Part shown: piece after piece, positions 8,025 through 17,837 of the stretch | How positions within the stretch are numbered: the first letter of the stretch is position 1 | Layout of the letters: every line of letters starts with the position of its first letter | Source of the DNA: Halobacillus aidingensis | GTDB taxonomy: Bacteria; Bacillota; Bacilli; Bacillales; Halobacillaceae | DNA length: 64,000 nt | Direction: 5' to 3' | NCBI RefSeq assembly: GCF_900104185.1 | Contig: NZ_FNIZ01000001.1 | Location: 253,374 to 317,373, forward strand | The notes under the pieces: generated by a model | What the model was told of the DNA's origin: nothing | Seen by the model: the letters and a program-made list of their open reading frames with translations, nothing else | The model's database searches: none | Program-made: the position numbers and the translations under genes

Positions 8025-8726
8025 ATGTTATTATTTTCAATCATGCTTACCATCCATATTATCGCCGGATTCAGCGCTCTCGCCGTCTTTTGGATTCCCC
8101 TTGTAACGAAAAAAGGCGGAAACATCCACAGAAAAGTCGGCTGGGTTTACGTCACGGCCATGTACACCGTAGCAGCAACAGCTCTCTATATGGGAATTTA
8201 TCGCATATTTTTCGATTATACGGTACCAGAAGCTCGAGCTTTTTCCTTTTTTCTGCTTTTCATCGCTACACTAAGTGGGGCAACGGCATGGATGGGCATC
8301 CGCGTACTGCGTTTTAAACGACGGACAGAAAAACACCGCAACGTTTACGACCTGGGAATTTCATGTTTGCTTATCCTAATGTCAGCCATCACTATGGTGG
8401 TCGGATGGATGTACGACTTTCCATTGCTTCAATACTTCCCCATCTTAGGGATCATTCTTGGCGGGGGACAATTGTATTACTGGCTGACCCCACCCCAAAA
8501 TAAAATGCACTGGTATTTTGAGCACTACGGAAATTTAATTGGCTGTTCGATTGCGACTCTTACCGCCTTTACCGTCTTTGGTGCTCCACGTCTGTTGAAT
8601 ATATCCAGCACCAGCATCTGGTTGTGGTTGCTGCCCACCGTCGTTTTGACCCCATTGATTTACGTGTTCAATTGGTACTACCGCAAGAAATTCAAGATTC
8701 AGAAAGTGAAGAAACAGAGCGCTTAA
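8025..8726 (+). CDS. DUF2306-like integral membrane protein
   Basis: 233 residues with about seven hydrophobic segments. His residues in the first helix (LTIHIIAGF) and near IHRKVGW fit the DUF2306 group, some members of which may bind haem. Function unknown. The ATG at 8025 has AAAGGAG eight bases upstream; a TTG at 8007 with AGGAGG five bases before it is also possible, so the start is uncertain by six codons. Probably monocistronic. Confidence 0.65.
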   Translation: MLLFSIMLTIHIIAGFSALAVFWIPLVTKKGGNIHRKVGWVYVTAMYTVAATALYMGIYRIFFDYTVPEARAFSFFLLFIATLSGATAWMGIRVLRFKRRTEKHRNVYDLGISCLLILMSAITMVVGWMYDFPLLQYFPILGIILGGGQLYYWLTPPQNKMHWYFEHYGNLIGCSIATLTAFTVFGAPRLLNISSTSIWLWLLPTVVLTPLIYVFNWYYRKKFKIQKVKKQSA

Positions 8727-8819
8727 AAGAATTCTCGATTATCGTTACCATTAGACAATTTTTGATGGGATCAAACAATGAAAAACAATAAGAAATGTTG
8801 GGGAGAACCCTGTTTACAT

Positions 8820-9052
8820 TTATACACATGTGGAAAATATAGACTAACGAAAATAGTTACCCACAATTGTCCACAGACTTATGCACAAACCTTGTAAATT
8901 TTCTGATATTCACAGGTTCCCCCTGAATATAAACAGGTTATCCACGGAATTTATCCACATATACACAATCGACAAATCTATATGGTGGCGAACATATTTT
9001 CTACTACCATATATGACACTTATCCAGAATACTATTCACACCCTGTGGATAA
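8820..9052. promoter_or_regulatory. DnaA-box cluster
   Basis: Within 233 bp of non-coding DNA there are four perfect TTATNCACA boxes: 8820-8828, 8879-8887 and 8951-8959 on plus, and 9044-9052 on minus. At least eight more differ at one position: 8829-8837(-), 8857-8865, 8867-8875, 8906-8914, 8938-8946, 8959-8967, 9020-9028 and 9032-9040. No reading frame explains the conservation. Such density is otherwise typical of oriC or of DnaA-titrating clusters. The 408-bp gap (8727-9134) holds no other gene. Confidence 0.8.
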
Positions 9053-9095
9053 CATTGGAGTGAATTTCGTAGAATTATAGCGAAATTTGACAGTG

Positions 9096-9127
9096 AAAAA
9101 GAGTATCCATGATTGGATACTCTTTTT
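9096..9127 (-). terminator. Terminator of the wal-htrA operon
   Basis: Fourteen-base stem AAAAAGAGTATCCA/TGGATACTCTTTTT with a TGAT loop, just past the htrA stop. Confidence 0.85.
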
Positions 9128-9134
9128 GTGTGGG

Positions 9135-10361
9135 TTACTCTTGAGATCCCAGCGTCAGAGTGGTTGTCGCTTGCTCACCATCTCGATAATACGTGATTTC
9201 CATCTCATCCCCCGGGTCTTTTTCATTGTACAAGTACTTACGTAAGTCGATGATGTCCCGTACGGATTCTCCATCAAGGGCGGTGATGACATCCAATGGC
9301 TCAAGACCTGCTTTAGCAGCTGGAGACATTTGACGAATGCTGCGGATATACAATCCACCGTCTACATCTTGTGGGAGGTTCAACGTATTGCTCCATTCAG
9401 ACGTCGGTACCTCATTCAGCCCATAGGCTTCAATACCAATGTACGGACGATTCACCTGGCCGTATTGTTCCAATTCATCAATGATTGGCTTGGCTGAATC
9501 AATCGGTATAGCAAAACCGATGCCTTCGACGGCAGACTGAGCAATTTTCATCGAGTTAATTCCAATCAATTGACCATCAATGTTAATAAGTGCACCACCA
9601 CTGTTTCCAGGGTTTATGGCTGCATCCGTCTGAATGACTTCTGCCTGCCAGTCTTCCATCCCATCTCCATTGAAGTCCTGAGGAATCGCCCGCTCCTTAC
9701 CACTGATGATTCCTTGAGTGACTGAGCCTGCGAAACTGAGACCAAGCGGATTGCCGATAGCGATGGCCGGTTCACCCACCTTCAAGTTCTCTGAAGTGCC
9801 GAGCTCAGCGACTTGTTCGACTTGATCGGCCGGCATTTTCAAAACGGCCAGATCGGTAAATAAATCTCCTCCGATCAGTTGGGCTTTGACCCTTGTTTCA
9901 TCAGCAAGGACGACTTCAATTTCACTTGCCCCTTCAATGACGTGGTTGTTCGTCACGACATAAGCGGTTCCGTCTTCCTTTTTATAAATAACACCGGATC
10001 CTACTCCTGCCTGTTGGGCGGAGTCACCTTCCTGCTGCCAAAAATCCTGGCGTGTCTGCAAGTTGACCACTCCGACAACGGAAGGAGTTACTTTTTCAAC
10101 CACATCGGTGATTTGCGTATTTACATCAAGCTCGACATTTTTAGTCGTTCCACCTGTCAGCTCCTGATCATCTTCAACTAGTCCACTTTCATCCTCAGGG
10201 ATGGTCATATCATAGGGAAGCAGCTCGGTTTGTACCAAAGCAGGCAAAGCCAATAAGACAAGAACAGCTCCTAAAATACCTCCGACAATCGTCGGCATCA
10301 CCCACCGTCTGCGCTGCTGTTTCTGCTGACGGGTAGGGGAATGATCATCATAATAACCCAC
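9135..10361 (-). CDS. htrA: HtrA-type membrane-anchored serine protease
   Basis: 408 residues. N-terminal cytoplasmic tail, one membrane segment (about 21-43), an acidic linker, a trypsin-like domain with catalytic His140 (TNNHVIEG), Asp170 (FTDLAVLK) and Ser254 (GNSGGAL), and a C-terminal PDZ domain (about 305-400). It degrades misfolded proteins at the outer face of the membrane. It starts with GTG, preceded by AAGGTG. As the distal gene of the walRKHIJ cluster it corresponds to YycK/YyxA of B. subtilis. The terminator at 9096-9127 closes the operon. Confidence 0.93.
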   Translation of the reverse strand: MGYYDDHSPTRQQKQQRRRWVMPTIVGGILGAVLVLLALPALVQTELLPYDMTIPEDESGLVEDDQELTGGTTKNVELDVNTQITDVVEKVTPSVVGVVNLQTRQDFWQQEGDSAQQAGVGSGVIYKKEDGTAYVVTNNHVIEGASEIEVVLADETRVKAQLIGGDLFTDLAVLKMPADQVEQVAELGTSENLKVGEPAIAIGNPLGLSFAGSVTQGIISGKERAIPQDFNGDGMEDWQAEVIQTDAAINPGNSGGALINIDGQLIGINSMKIAQSAVEGIGFAIPIDSAKPIIDELEQYGQVNRPYIGIEAYGLNEVPTSEWSNTLNLPQDVDGGLYIRSIRQMSPAAKAGLEPLDVITALDGESVRDIIDLRKYLYNEKDPGDEMEITYYRDGEQATTTLTLGSQE

Positions 10362-10441
10362 GCCTCTTTCACCTTACCTTTCTTACGCTCTCCGTAAATT
10401 TCTAAGGTACTGTTTCCTTATTCTTTACCATTTAAAACCTT

Positions 10442-11236
10442 TTAAACCTCAAAGATTGGTGTGGCTTCCTGTGGGTCCGTATCATGCAATTCAATGTGGC
10501 GGCCCACTTCAAATCCGCGCTCTTCTAAAACATTTTTAACAGACATATGGGCAAGGTCTTTCATATTGTTATCCAGACTCAAATGCGCAAGGTAGATTCT
10601 TTTCGTCTGGTCCGTAATGATATCGGTGAGGGCCAGGGCACAATCCTCATTGGAAACGTGTCCGGAATCCCCTAATATGCGTCGTTTCACATTCCATGGG
10701 TAGCGTCCCATTCGAAGCATGCTCACATCATGATTCGATTCGAAAATGTAGGCGTCAGCACCTTCGACTGTCTTTTTTATCCGTTCAGATACATAGCCAA
10801 GATCGGTAACGAGGGCGATCTTCTTCCCGTCCTTATGGAACGTATAAAACATAGGATCTGCCGCGTCATGAGAAACGGCAAAGGATTCTACATCCAGACC
10901 CCCGAATGTCTTCGTCTCCTCCATAGAAAAGTGGAATTTCTGATCGATGGGAAGTTTGCCGATTTGCCCTTCCATCGCATTCCAAGTTTTTTCATTTGCG
11001 TAGATAGGAAGGTTGTAGCGTCTTGCCATGATGCCAAGACCTTTGATGTGATCACTATGCTCATGAGTGACAAGGATTCGTGATAAGGATTGTGGGTCGA
11101 TGTTCACTTGATCAAGCAAACCTTCCATTTTCTTACCACTCAAGCCAGCATCCACTAATATTCTCTCATCTCCCGATTCAATATAGAATGCGTTCCCCGT
11201 ACTGCCTGAAGCAAGTACACTAAATCTCATGCTCAT
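10442..11236 (-). CDS. walJ: WalJ/YycJ metallo-beta-lactamase-fold hydrolase
   Basis: 264 residues. MBL fold with the di-metal motif [10 protein letters not shown] (HxHxDH) near 60 and further His and Asp ligands downstream (VSHDAAD, SNHD). YycJ proteins are 5'-3' DNA exonucleases linked to mismatch repair and cell-wall homeostasis. The start at 11236 has GGAG eight bases upstream; an earlier in-frame codon is too close to that site. It follows walI by 14 bases in the operon. Confidence 0.9.
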   Translation of the reverse strand: MSMRFSVLASGSTGNAFYIESGDERILVDAGLSGKKMEGLLDQVNIDPQSLSRILVTHEHSDHIKGLGIMARRYNLPIYANEKTWNAMEGQIGKLPIDQKFHFSMEETKTFGGLDVESFAVSHDAADPMFYTFHKDGKKIALVTDLGYVSERIKKTVEGADAYIFESNHDVSMLRMGRYPWNVKRRILGDSGHVSNEDCALALTDIITDQTKRIYLAHLSLDNNMKDLAHMSVKNVLEERGFEVGRHIELHDTDPQEATPIFEV

Positions 11237-11250
11237 TCCATACACTCCAT

Positions 11251-12165
11251 CTAATTGGTTTCTCTATTTTCATTTGCTGCCGTTTGCTCTTCTTCCGCAC
11301 TTTTTAAGCCATACTCACTTTTAACATCTGAGATAAATGATTCTTCGTTGATATATTCAATGATTGTCCCGTCCAAGGTGTAGAGAAAATGATTGCGGTC
11401 TCCGTTGACCGTCACTTTCCATGTTGATGCGAACACTTGCGTCTCATTTTCTTCCCCCGCAGGCAGACTGTAACTCGTATGATAGCCAATATCCATCGAT
11501 GTAATTTCATCTCCCGACTCAATAAGACCGTTATTCAACAAAATACGAATGGCACTTAAAGGTTCGATGGTGATTTCCGTGTCATCGGAGGGCCCTGAGT
11601 ATTCCCCATCTTCAAAGGATAGTAAGGTTGCGACATATCCAGTCATTTCACCATCAACGATATTCACCAGCAAATATCCGTTATTGTTAAAATAAACCGT
11701 CTTATTGTTTTTTGCCTGGAAAAAGAGAGCCGCACCCGCCTCTTCATTCCAACCCCAGTAGGAATAACGGGAAGCAAAAGGGACGACATCAGCGACAACG
11801 CTCTGGATCGTATCTTCCGTCACTTCTATCGGCTCATCAAAAGTGACTTGCAATACCTGACCGTCTTCTTTGAGCTCAACCTCTTTATCACTCTCATCCA
11901 TATCTTCAATCTGACTCATCACATCATCAGGAAACGTATGCACACTTTCCGATTCAATCGGTGTAGCTTCTGGCAATTCCTCCGGGATCGCATCCTCCGA
12001 AATGGAAATGTCGTTCGCTTCCAGTTCGGTTTCAATACTTTCAGCAACGGTGGAAATCTGCCCCACTTCATCCTCCGCTTGCTTGCTTAACAATTGCTGC
12101 AGCAGGAAAAGGTCGAGGATTAAGAAACTGATGATAAATAATGTTTTAATTTGACCCCACTGCAT
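11251..12165 (-). CDS. walI: WalI (YycI), WalK regulatory membrane protein
   Basis: 304 residues, one N-terminal membrane helix ([17 protein letters not shown]) followed by an acidic extracytoplasmic region with the two-part YycI fold. With WalH it forms a membrane complex that restrains WalK. Fourteen bases separate it from walH. The extracellular part is unusually acidic, as expected in a halophile. Confidence 0.92.
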   Translation of the reverse strand: MQWGQIKTLFIISFLILDLFLLQQLLSKQAEDEVGQISTVAESIETELEANDISISEDAIPEELPEATPIESESVHTFPDDVMSQIEDMDESDKEVELKEDGQVLQVTFDEPIEVTEDTIQSVVADVVPFASRYSYWGWNEEAGAALFFQAKNNKTVYFNNNGYLLVNIVDGEMTGYVATLLSFEDGEYSGPSDDTEITIEPLSAIRILLNNGLIESGDEITSMDIGYHTSYSLPAGEENETQVFASTWKVTVNGDRNHFLYTLDGTIIEYINEESFISDVKSEYGLKSAEEEQTAANENRETN

Positions 12166-12179
12166 GTTTTACCTCCTCG

Positions 12180-13553
12180 TCACGAAACCTCTGCATTTTG
12201 GGACCTTTCTTCTGGATATACTTTCGTCCAACCGCTGTTTGTCAACATATACCACTCAGGAATCAAGCTGTACACCAACTCGCTCCTTTGTTCTTCAAGC
12301 GTGTACATAATCTCTAAATCCCTGATTCTGGACGTTTCCAACTCACCTTCTTGTTGGAGATCCAAAAGGACTTCCTCACCGGACAAGAGGTTCGTTTGGC
12401 TTTCGTTGATGCTGCTGTATTGGACGAGCGGGCGGTCATATTCCTGAATCTGTCCTTGCTGATAACTTAACTGGATGCTCGCCAACTTATAAGTATCGAC
12501 GTTCTCCAGCACTGGCCGGTCATTAAAGTAAAGGCGGTAACGAACTTCATCCCGACCACTCAAAATCGAGTTCAGACGATAGTCATCCGTCCACCCCAAA
12601 TGACTATTGATATCCTCCATACTTTGGACAAACAATTCATATTCCGTCAAGTTCTTCTGGTTTGCTGAGTTGGGAATCGTCAAATCATATTCCATTCTCT
12701 TATCATACTGCGTCAATCTTCGCTGGAATGTTTTGGTGATATTTTCCCCGCTATTCGTCCGTGACTTGAACACTCGCGTATTCGAAGGAAAAATATCATT
12801 CTGAATCGGTTTTACATTTACAGCTCCTGTTTGCAGCACATATTCTGATATACTGACAGGATTTTTAGGTACGTAAATGTGAGAAGCATTCGTTCCATCT
12901 TCGGGGTCGATCCGCAGGACATCAGCCACACGCGACATTTCCACCAATTCATCTTTATTGTCGACTTCCTGTATGGCACGTTCTCCAGAAGCTGCACTGA
13001 TATCTGCCTGAAGTGTAATTTCGCTTCCTTCAGCATCACTATTTACGAACCACAAGTCATATGAAGCACTTGAAGCAGCACTTCCCTCTTGGGAATGACG
13101 CAATAGGAATATCCGATTGAAGTTGGCTTGCAGCCCCTCCATTGGAATACTCTCGTTCACTTGAAAGATATCACTGATCACCTGTATAGGCAGATGCGCA
13201 GGAAAAATGATTTCCACAATTTCGCTATGGTTATCGACATTGATCGTTCTTGGACTCGTATCAAGGTTGGATAAGTTCCACTGCTGCATCTGTTTTTGGT
13301 AAAAAGCTGTTCGATCAATATTATCTTTGAATGTAAAAAATGAATTTTGCTCATGAAAAACGACCTTATCAGGAGGAACCAGGTTCGGAATAGCCCGTTC
13401 TGATCCTATTTCTTCTAATTTCGTATCTTCAATGAACACATCCTCTTCCAACGTTTCATTTACGGGCTGATACGTCCAAAGAGCTACCGTCAACACTAAG
13501 CTGAAGGCGATGAGAATCACCAAAGTGACAGACTTCATGGTTTCTTTTTTCAT
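12180..13553 (-). CDS. walH: WalH (YycH), WalK regulatory membrane protein
   Basis: 457 residues. A short cytoplasmic tail and one membrane helix (about 7-26) lead to a large extracytoplasmic YycH domain. Partner of WalI in holding WalK in check. The start overlaps the walK stop by four bases (ATGA), indicating coupled translation. Confidence 0.92.
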   Translation of the reverse strand: MKKETMKSVTLVILIAFSLVLTVALWTYQPVNETLEEDVFIEDTKLEEIGSERAIPNLVPPDKVVFHEQNSFFTFKDNIDRTAFYQKQMQQWNLSNLDTSPRTINVDNHSEIVEIIFPAHLPIQVISDIFQVNESIPMEGLQANFNRIFLLRHSQEGSAASSASYDLWFVNSDAEGSEITLQADISAASGERAIQEVDNKDELVEMSRVADVLRIDPEDGTNASHIYVPKNPVSISEYVLQTGAVNVKPIQNDIFPSNTRVFKSRTNSGENITKTFQRRLTQYDKRMEYDLTIPNSANQKNLTEYELFVQSMEDINSHLGWTDDYRLNSILSGRDEVRYRLYFNDRPVLENVDTYKLASIQLSYQQGQIQEYDRPLVQYSSINESQTNLLSGEEVLLDLQQEGELETSRIRDLEIMYTLEEQRSELVYSLIPEWYMLTNSGWTKVYPEERSQNAEVS

Positions 13554-15388
13554 GACTGTCCCCTCCGCTTCTGACTCATGAGCGGTAAAGTAAAGTGGAC
13601 AGTCGTGCCCTTACCTTCACGACTTTCCGCCCATATTTTTCCATGATGAGCTTCAATCATTTCCCGGGCAATAGCAAGGCCCAGTCCGGTTCCTCCCATT
13701 TCTCTCGCACGGGATTTATCGACACGATAAAAACGATCAAAGATTTTATCAACGGTGTCTGGAGGCATTCCAATCCCTTCATCGGTAATGCTTACCCGCA
13801 GCTGTTTCTTCGTGGAATGGGCGCTAAACCGTATGCTCCCACCCTCCGGAGAATATTTAATGGCATTGGAGATGATGTTATCCAGCACTTGTGTGATTTT
13901 ATCCTTGTCCATCCACACATACATGTTTTTGTTGGACAAGTTGCGGACAAACTCTACTTTTTCATTCTTATTCATTTCAAAACGATCGATCACATGGTCA
14001 AAAAAGCTGACGAACTCAACACGATCTTTCATCAGGCTTGTTTCTTTATGATCCATTTTCGTTAACTGTAAAAGATCGTTCACTAAACGAATCATACGGT
14101 CCGTCTCGTTTTGGGTCACATCGAGGAATCTTGGTGCGATATCCGGATCCTGCCATGCCCCATCGTTCAATGCTTCTATATAACTCCGCATCGTCGTCAA
14201 CGGGGTACGTAGTTCGTGTGAGACATTTGAAACAAACTCTCTTCTTTCTTTTTCCACACGCTGCTGCTCGGTCACATCACTAATGACCGTGATGAAACCA
14301 TTCATGTCATGGTTTTCATCTTCAACCACAGAAAAGTTGGCTTTAAGCAGAAGGTGGTTATCTTCACTGCTTAAATCAATGATCATAGACCCTGCTTCTT
14401 CCACCTCTGAGATATTTTCAACTTGATCGTTCAAGTCAAGAACATCCACAAGGGATTGTCCCTGGACCTCCTCAAATGTCTGTCCAATTAGTCTCGAGGC
14501 TGGTGCATTCATTAGTGTGATGGCACCGAGCCGGTCTGTCGCAATGACACCATCCGACATATTCGAAAGCACAGAGCTCAACTTCCGGCGCTCGCCTTCT
14601 GTCGTCGCAGTAGCCAGCTTCAATTTATCATTCAAATCATTAAAGGTATGGCCTAACTGTCCGATTTCGTCATTTCCTTTTACATCGACCTTCTGGGAGA
14701 AGTCCCCTGTCGCCATAACTTGTGCCTGTCGTTTCATTTCTGTCAGAGGTTTCGTGATGGTCCTCGCCACCAAAATCCCGAGCAAAGCCGTAACCGTAAT
14801 AGCTAAGACCGTCCCTTTGGCGAAAATACTGATGATTTCCCCAAGTTGTTCATAAATATCATTCATATAAACTTCATAATAAAGAGCCCCAACAATCTCT
14901 TCTCCGGACTCATCCGTAATCGGGTTTGTACCACGGAACAGCCGGTTGTTGGTCCCTTCTTCCCGCCAAGGTTTAGGTTCTGTGGCCTCCCCAAACAAGA
15001 ACACCTTCGTAATGGCGGTGTCCGTCACTTTTTTACCGATGGGAGACTGGTCGCTCGTCGTCGTAGCCGCAAGCACCTTTTGGTTGTTGTCTACAACCCA
15101 GAGTTTTCCAATATCGGTGTTATCATCACTAAAATCATTAATAAGGCTTTGTAGATCATTATTCAAAGGCAGCGAATCTTCTCCCCGCTCTGTATTGAAC
15201 GCATTTTGCAAACTGTAGGTTAAAGAATTCAGCTGTCCTTCAATGGAATTCGTAAAGTTGGTTTCCAACTGCTCTTCCAATCGATCGACAAAATAGACAC
15301 CAATGACTTGGATGCCCAATAACAATAACAAAATGTATACAAGAATCAGCTTCAGCCTAACAGACTGAAAGAAACCTACTTCTTTCAT
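13550..15388 (-). CDS. walK: WalK sensor histidine kinase
   Basis: 612 residues. Two membrane helices (about 9-30 and 183-203) enclose an extracellular sensor domain. HAMP, PAS, HisKA (SNVSHELRTPLTTMRS, phospho-acceptor His) and HATPase_c (NIISNAIKYSP, then GGTGLGLAIA) domains follow. It controls cell-wall hydrolase genes through WalR, the only two-component system commonly essential in Bacilli. It lies six bases after walR. A Noc-binding-site-like sequence occurs inside the gene at 13659-13672. Confidence 0.96.
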   Translation of the reverse strand: MKEVGFFQSVRLKLILVYILLLLLGIQVIGVYFVDRLEEQLETNFTNSIEGQLNSLTYSLQNAFNTERGEDSLPLNNDLQSLINDFSDDNTDIGKLWVVDNNQKVLAATTTSDQSPIGKKVTDTAITKVFLFGEATEPKPWREEGTNNRLFRGTNPITDESGEEIVGALYYEVYMNDIYEQLGEIISIFAKGTVLAITVTALLGILVARTITKPLTEMKRQAQVMATGDFSQKVDVKGNDEIGQLGHTFNDLNDKLKLATATTEGERRKLSSVLSNMSDGVIATDRLGAITLMNAPASRLIGQTFEEVQGQSLVDVLDLNDQVENISEVEEAGSMIIDLSSEDNHLLLKANFSVVEDENHDMNGFITVISDVTEQQRVEKERREFVSNVSHELRTPLTTMRSYIEALNDGAWQDPDIAPRFLDVTQNETDRMIRLVNDLLQLTKMDHKETSLMKDRVEFVSFFDHVIDRFEMNKNEKVEFVRNLSNKNMYVWMDKDKITQVLDNIISNAIKYSPEGGSIRFSAHSTKKQLRVSITDEGIGMPPDTVDKIFDRFYRVDKSRAREMGGTGLGLAIAREMIEAHHGKIWAESREGKGTTVHFTLPLMSQKRRGQS

Positions 15389-15394
15389 AAAGGC

Positions 15395-16099
15395 TTAATC
15401 CTGTTCTGGGTTTCTCAAATAATACCCAACCCCACGACGGGTAACAATCCACATTGGGTTACTAGGATTCTCTTCAATTTTTTCCCGCAAACGTCTTACC
15501 GTTACATCGACGGTACGGACGTCCCCATAATAGTCATAGCCCCAAACGGTTTCAAGCAAATGTTCACGAGTCATGACTTGTCCGATATGACGAGCAAGAT
15601 AGTGAAGAAGTTCAAACTCACGATGAGTCAATTCAATATGATTCCCGTCACGAGTCACCGTATAAGCATCCGGGTGAATCGCCAGACGGCCGATTTCAAT
15701 ATCCTTCGTCTGCTGTGCACTGTCTTCAGGCTCCTGCTGTTGACGACGCAAGTTCGCCTTCACGCGGGCAATCAATTCGCGGTTGCTGAAAGGCTTGGTC
15801 ACATAGTCATCTGCACCCATTTCCAGTCCAAGTACTTTATCAATCTCTGCATCTTTTGCCGTCAACATAATGATCGGCATATTATGACGCTTCCTCACTT
15901 CACGGCAGACTTCATTACCGTCTTTGTTCGGTAGCATAATATCAAGGAGAATCAATTCCGGCTCTTCTGCATCTGCTTTCGCAACCGCCTCATCTCCGTC
16001 ATATGCACATACGACTTCATAACCTTCTTTTTCTAAGTTAAATTTCAATATATCCGCAATGGGTTTCTCGTCATCGACCACTAAAATTTTCTGTGCCAT
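15395..16099 (-). CDS. walR: WalR response regulator (OmpR family)
   Basis: 234 residues. Receiver domain with phospho-acceptor Asp53 (LILLDIMLP) and C-terminal winged-helix DNA-binding domain (about 130-230). First gene of the walRKHIJ-htrA operon. The 273-bp gap upstream (16100-16372) should contain its promoter, but I could not pick a convincing -35/-10 pair. Confidence 0.96.
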   Translation of the reverse strand: MAQKILVVDDEKPIADILKFNLEKEGYEVVCAYDGDEAVAKADAEEPELILLDIMLPNKDGNEVCREVRKRHNMPIIMLTAKDAEIDKVLGLEMGADDYVTKPFSNRELIARVKANLRRQQQEPEDSAQQTKDIEIGRLAIHPDAYTVTRDGNHIELTHREFELLHYLARHIGQVMTREHLLETVWGYDYYGDVRTVDVTVRRLREKIEENPSNPMWIVTRRGVGYYLRNPEQD

Positions 16100-16341
16100 A
16101 TTCCGTCACATCCTTTTCCTCGTCATCTTTTCTTTCTCTTATTTTAACTTATTTAATGGTAAATGTCTTATTTCACCATAAACCTCTCTCGAAATCAGCC
16201 GTTTCACCTATACTTTTATCATGCCTATTTCTTAATCCTCTTACTAAATTTTGCTCCAATCAACCATCACCAGTTTTGATACGTGGCTTAGGGGGAATGA
16301 GATAAATGGTTCGCTTTCCTAGGGCGATTTGATAAAGAAAA

Positions 16342-16368
16342 AACCGCTATGATTGAATCATAGCGGTT
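16342..16368 (-). terminator. Terminator between the M23 peptidase gene and walR
   Basis: Thirteen-base perfect stem AACCGCTATGATT/AATCATAGCGGTT followed on the minus strand by a long T-run. It separates the peptidase transcript from the wal operon. Confidence 0.85.
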
Positions 16369-16372
16369 AGGG

Positions 16373-17656
16373 TCAGGGGGACACGTGAGAAAGAGGGTTT
16401 TCGAGTGAACCTTCTTTATGGATTTCAAAATGTAGATGTACCCCTGTGGAACGTCCTGTCGTTCCCATAACACCGAGCTTTTCACCTTTTTTAACGGTCT
16501 CCCCTTTTTTGACATCAATTGAGGAGAGGTGAGCATAGGTCGTCTCGTATCCATTCCCATGATCGATCACGACTTTATTTCCGAAACTATTTCGATAGCC
16601 AGCTTCGACCACTTTGCCGTTATCAGCAGCTTTAATCGTTTTATCAGAAACACCGGCAATGTCAATCCCTTTATGGTATCGCCCCCAGCGTTCTCCCTGC
16701 TCACTGGTGATTTCTCCGCCCACAGCCGGCCAAGTGAAATCACCCGTACCTTTAGAAGGGACTTTCTTTGTTCCTTGAAGGGCGATCTTCGTCACAGGTT
16801 CTTTGACGACCTCTCTTTCAACCGTCTTTTCTTTTATTTTTTCACCATTTCGGTACGTTCGTTCAATCAAAAGCTCTCTCTTTCCATCTTCCCCTTCTTG
16901 CTTCACTTCGGATTCACCTTTAAAAAGTTCATCCGTCTTTTTCATTTGTACTTTATGAGGAACCTGTTCTTCCTTTCGTTCTTTCTCGGTGATTACTACA
17001 TCCACAAGCGGCTTCTGTGATTTAGCCATCATCCCCATAAATGATGTCGTTTCCGAATGACTGCTTGGGTAAGGACGTCCTTCTTCCACCCTGGACACGG
17101 CTTCTTCGACTGTATGAACCTGCGAGAGCATGACCTGATCTTCTTTCATTGTGACAGGAGCCGATAAGCCGACATCCATCACCTTCGTTTCACCGAGGTC
17201 CGGCAGCTCTGGAGTACCTTTTTCTAAATTCTCAAGTTCTTCTTCTTCAACGTATTCCTCTTTTACGGTTTCAAGGACTTTTTCTGCCTTCTCTTCACTT
17301 GGAAGGTGAGCGACAGGCTCCCCATTGATGTGAAGGCGTACAACGTCTGCGGCAAGGGTCAATTCATTTTGAAGCGAATCCAAAACATTCGAGGATTCGT
17401 CTTTCACAGACAAAACTTTCTGCTCCTTGAATGAGACTTCTTCCATATAGGAAAGGTTCAATCCTTCATGATTTTCTTCCGCCTCTTCCATACGCTCGCG
17501 TAATTCCGATTTGACCTCTGCTTGATTTTCTACCGTCCCCACATGTTGTTCATCTATATAAACGTGATAGACCGTCGGCAGTGAACTCTCGGCGTAGGCC
17601 GTTCCTACACCGACACTTACGACGGAAATCGCTGTGACAGCTAATTTCTTCCACAT
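16373..17656 (-). CDS. Exported G5-M23 (LytM-type) peptidoglycan endopeptidase
   Basis: 427 residues. Signal peptide (KKLAVTAISVVSVGVGTAYA), a charged region of about 150 residues, a G5 domain (about 210-295) and a C-terminal M23 domain (about 305-427). The M23 zinc motifs are present: HKGIDIAG (HxxxD) and HLHFEI (HxH). It should cut peptide cross-links in the wall. It starts 9 bases after AGGAGG. It lies directly before walR but is separated by a terminator, so it is not in the operon; the placement suggests it is a wall hydrolase of the WalR regulon (inference). Confidence 0.9.
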   Translation of the reverse strand: MWKKLAVTAISVVSVGVGTAYAESSLPTVYHVYIDEQHVGTVENQAEVKSELRERMEEAEENHEGLNLSYMEEVSFKEQKVLSVKDESSNVLDSLQNELTLAADVVRLHINGEPVAHLPSEEKAEKVLETVKEEYVEEEELENLEKGTPELPDLGETKVMDVGLSAPVTMKEDQVMLSQVHTVEEAVSRVEEGRPYPSSHSETTSFMGMMAKSQKPLVDVVITEKERKEEQVPHKVQMKKTDELFKGESEVKQEGEDGKRELLIERTYRNGEKIKEKTVEREVVKEPVTKIALQGTKKVPSKGTGDFTWPAVGGEITSEQGERWGRYHKGIDIAGVSDKTIKAADNGKVVEAGYRNSFGNKVVIDHGNGYETTYAHLSSIDVKKGETVKKGEKLGVMGTTGRSTGVHLHFEIHKEGSLENPLSHVSP

Positions 17657-17837
17657 GATAATGATCCTCCTGATGCACCGTCTAAACTATTCCTAAATTA
17701 ATCTATCACACGGAATATTTATAAGAAATAGATATTTAAATATGTAAAAAAGATATAATATTCTTACCAAAATTACGAAAGGATAGTCATTTTTTCATAT
17801 TAAACTATTCATTTTAGTAAATTCCCTCTATTCCATA

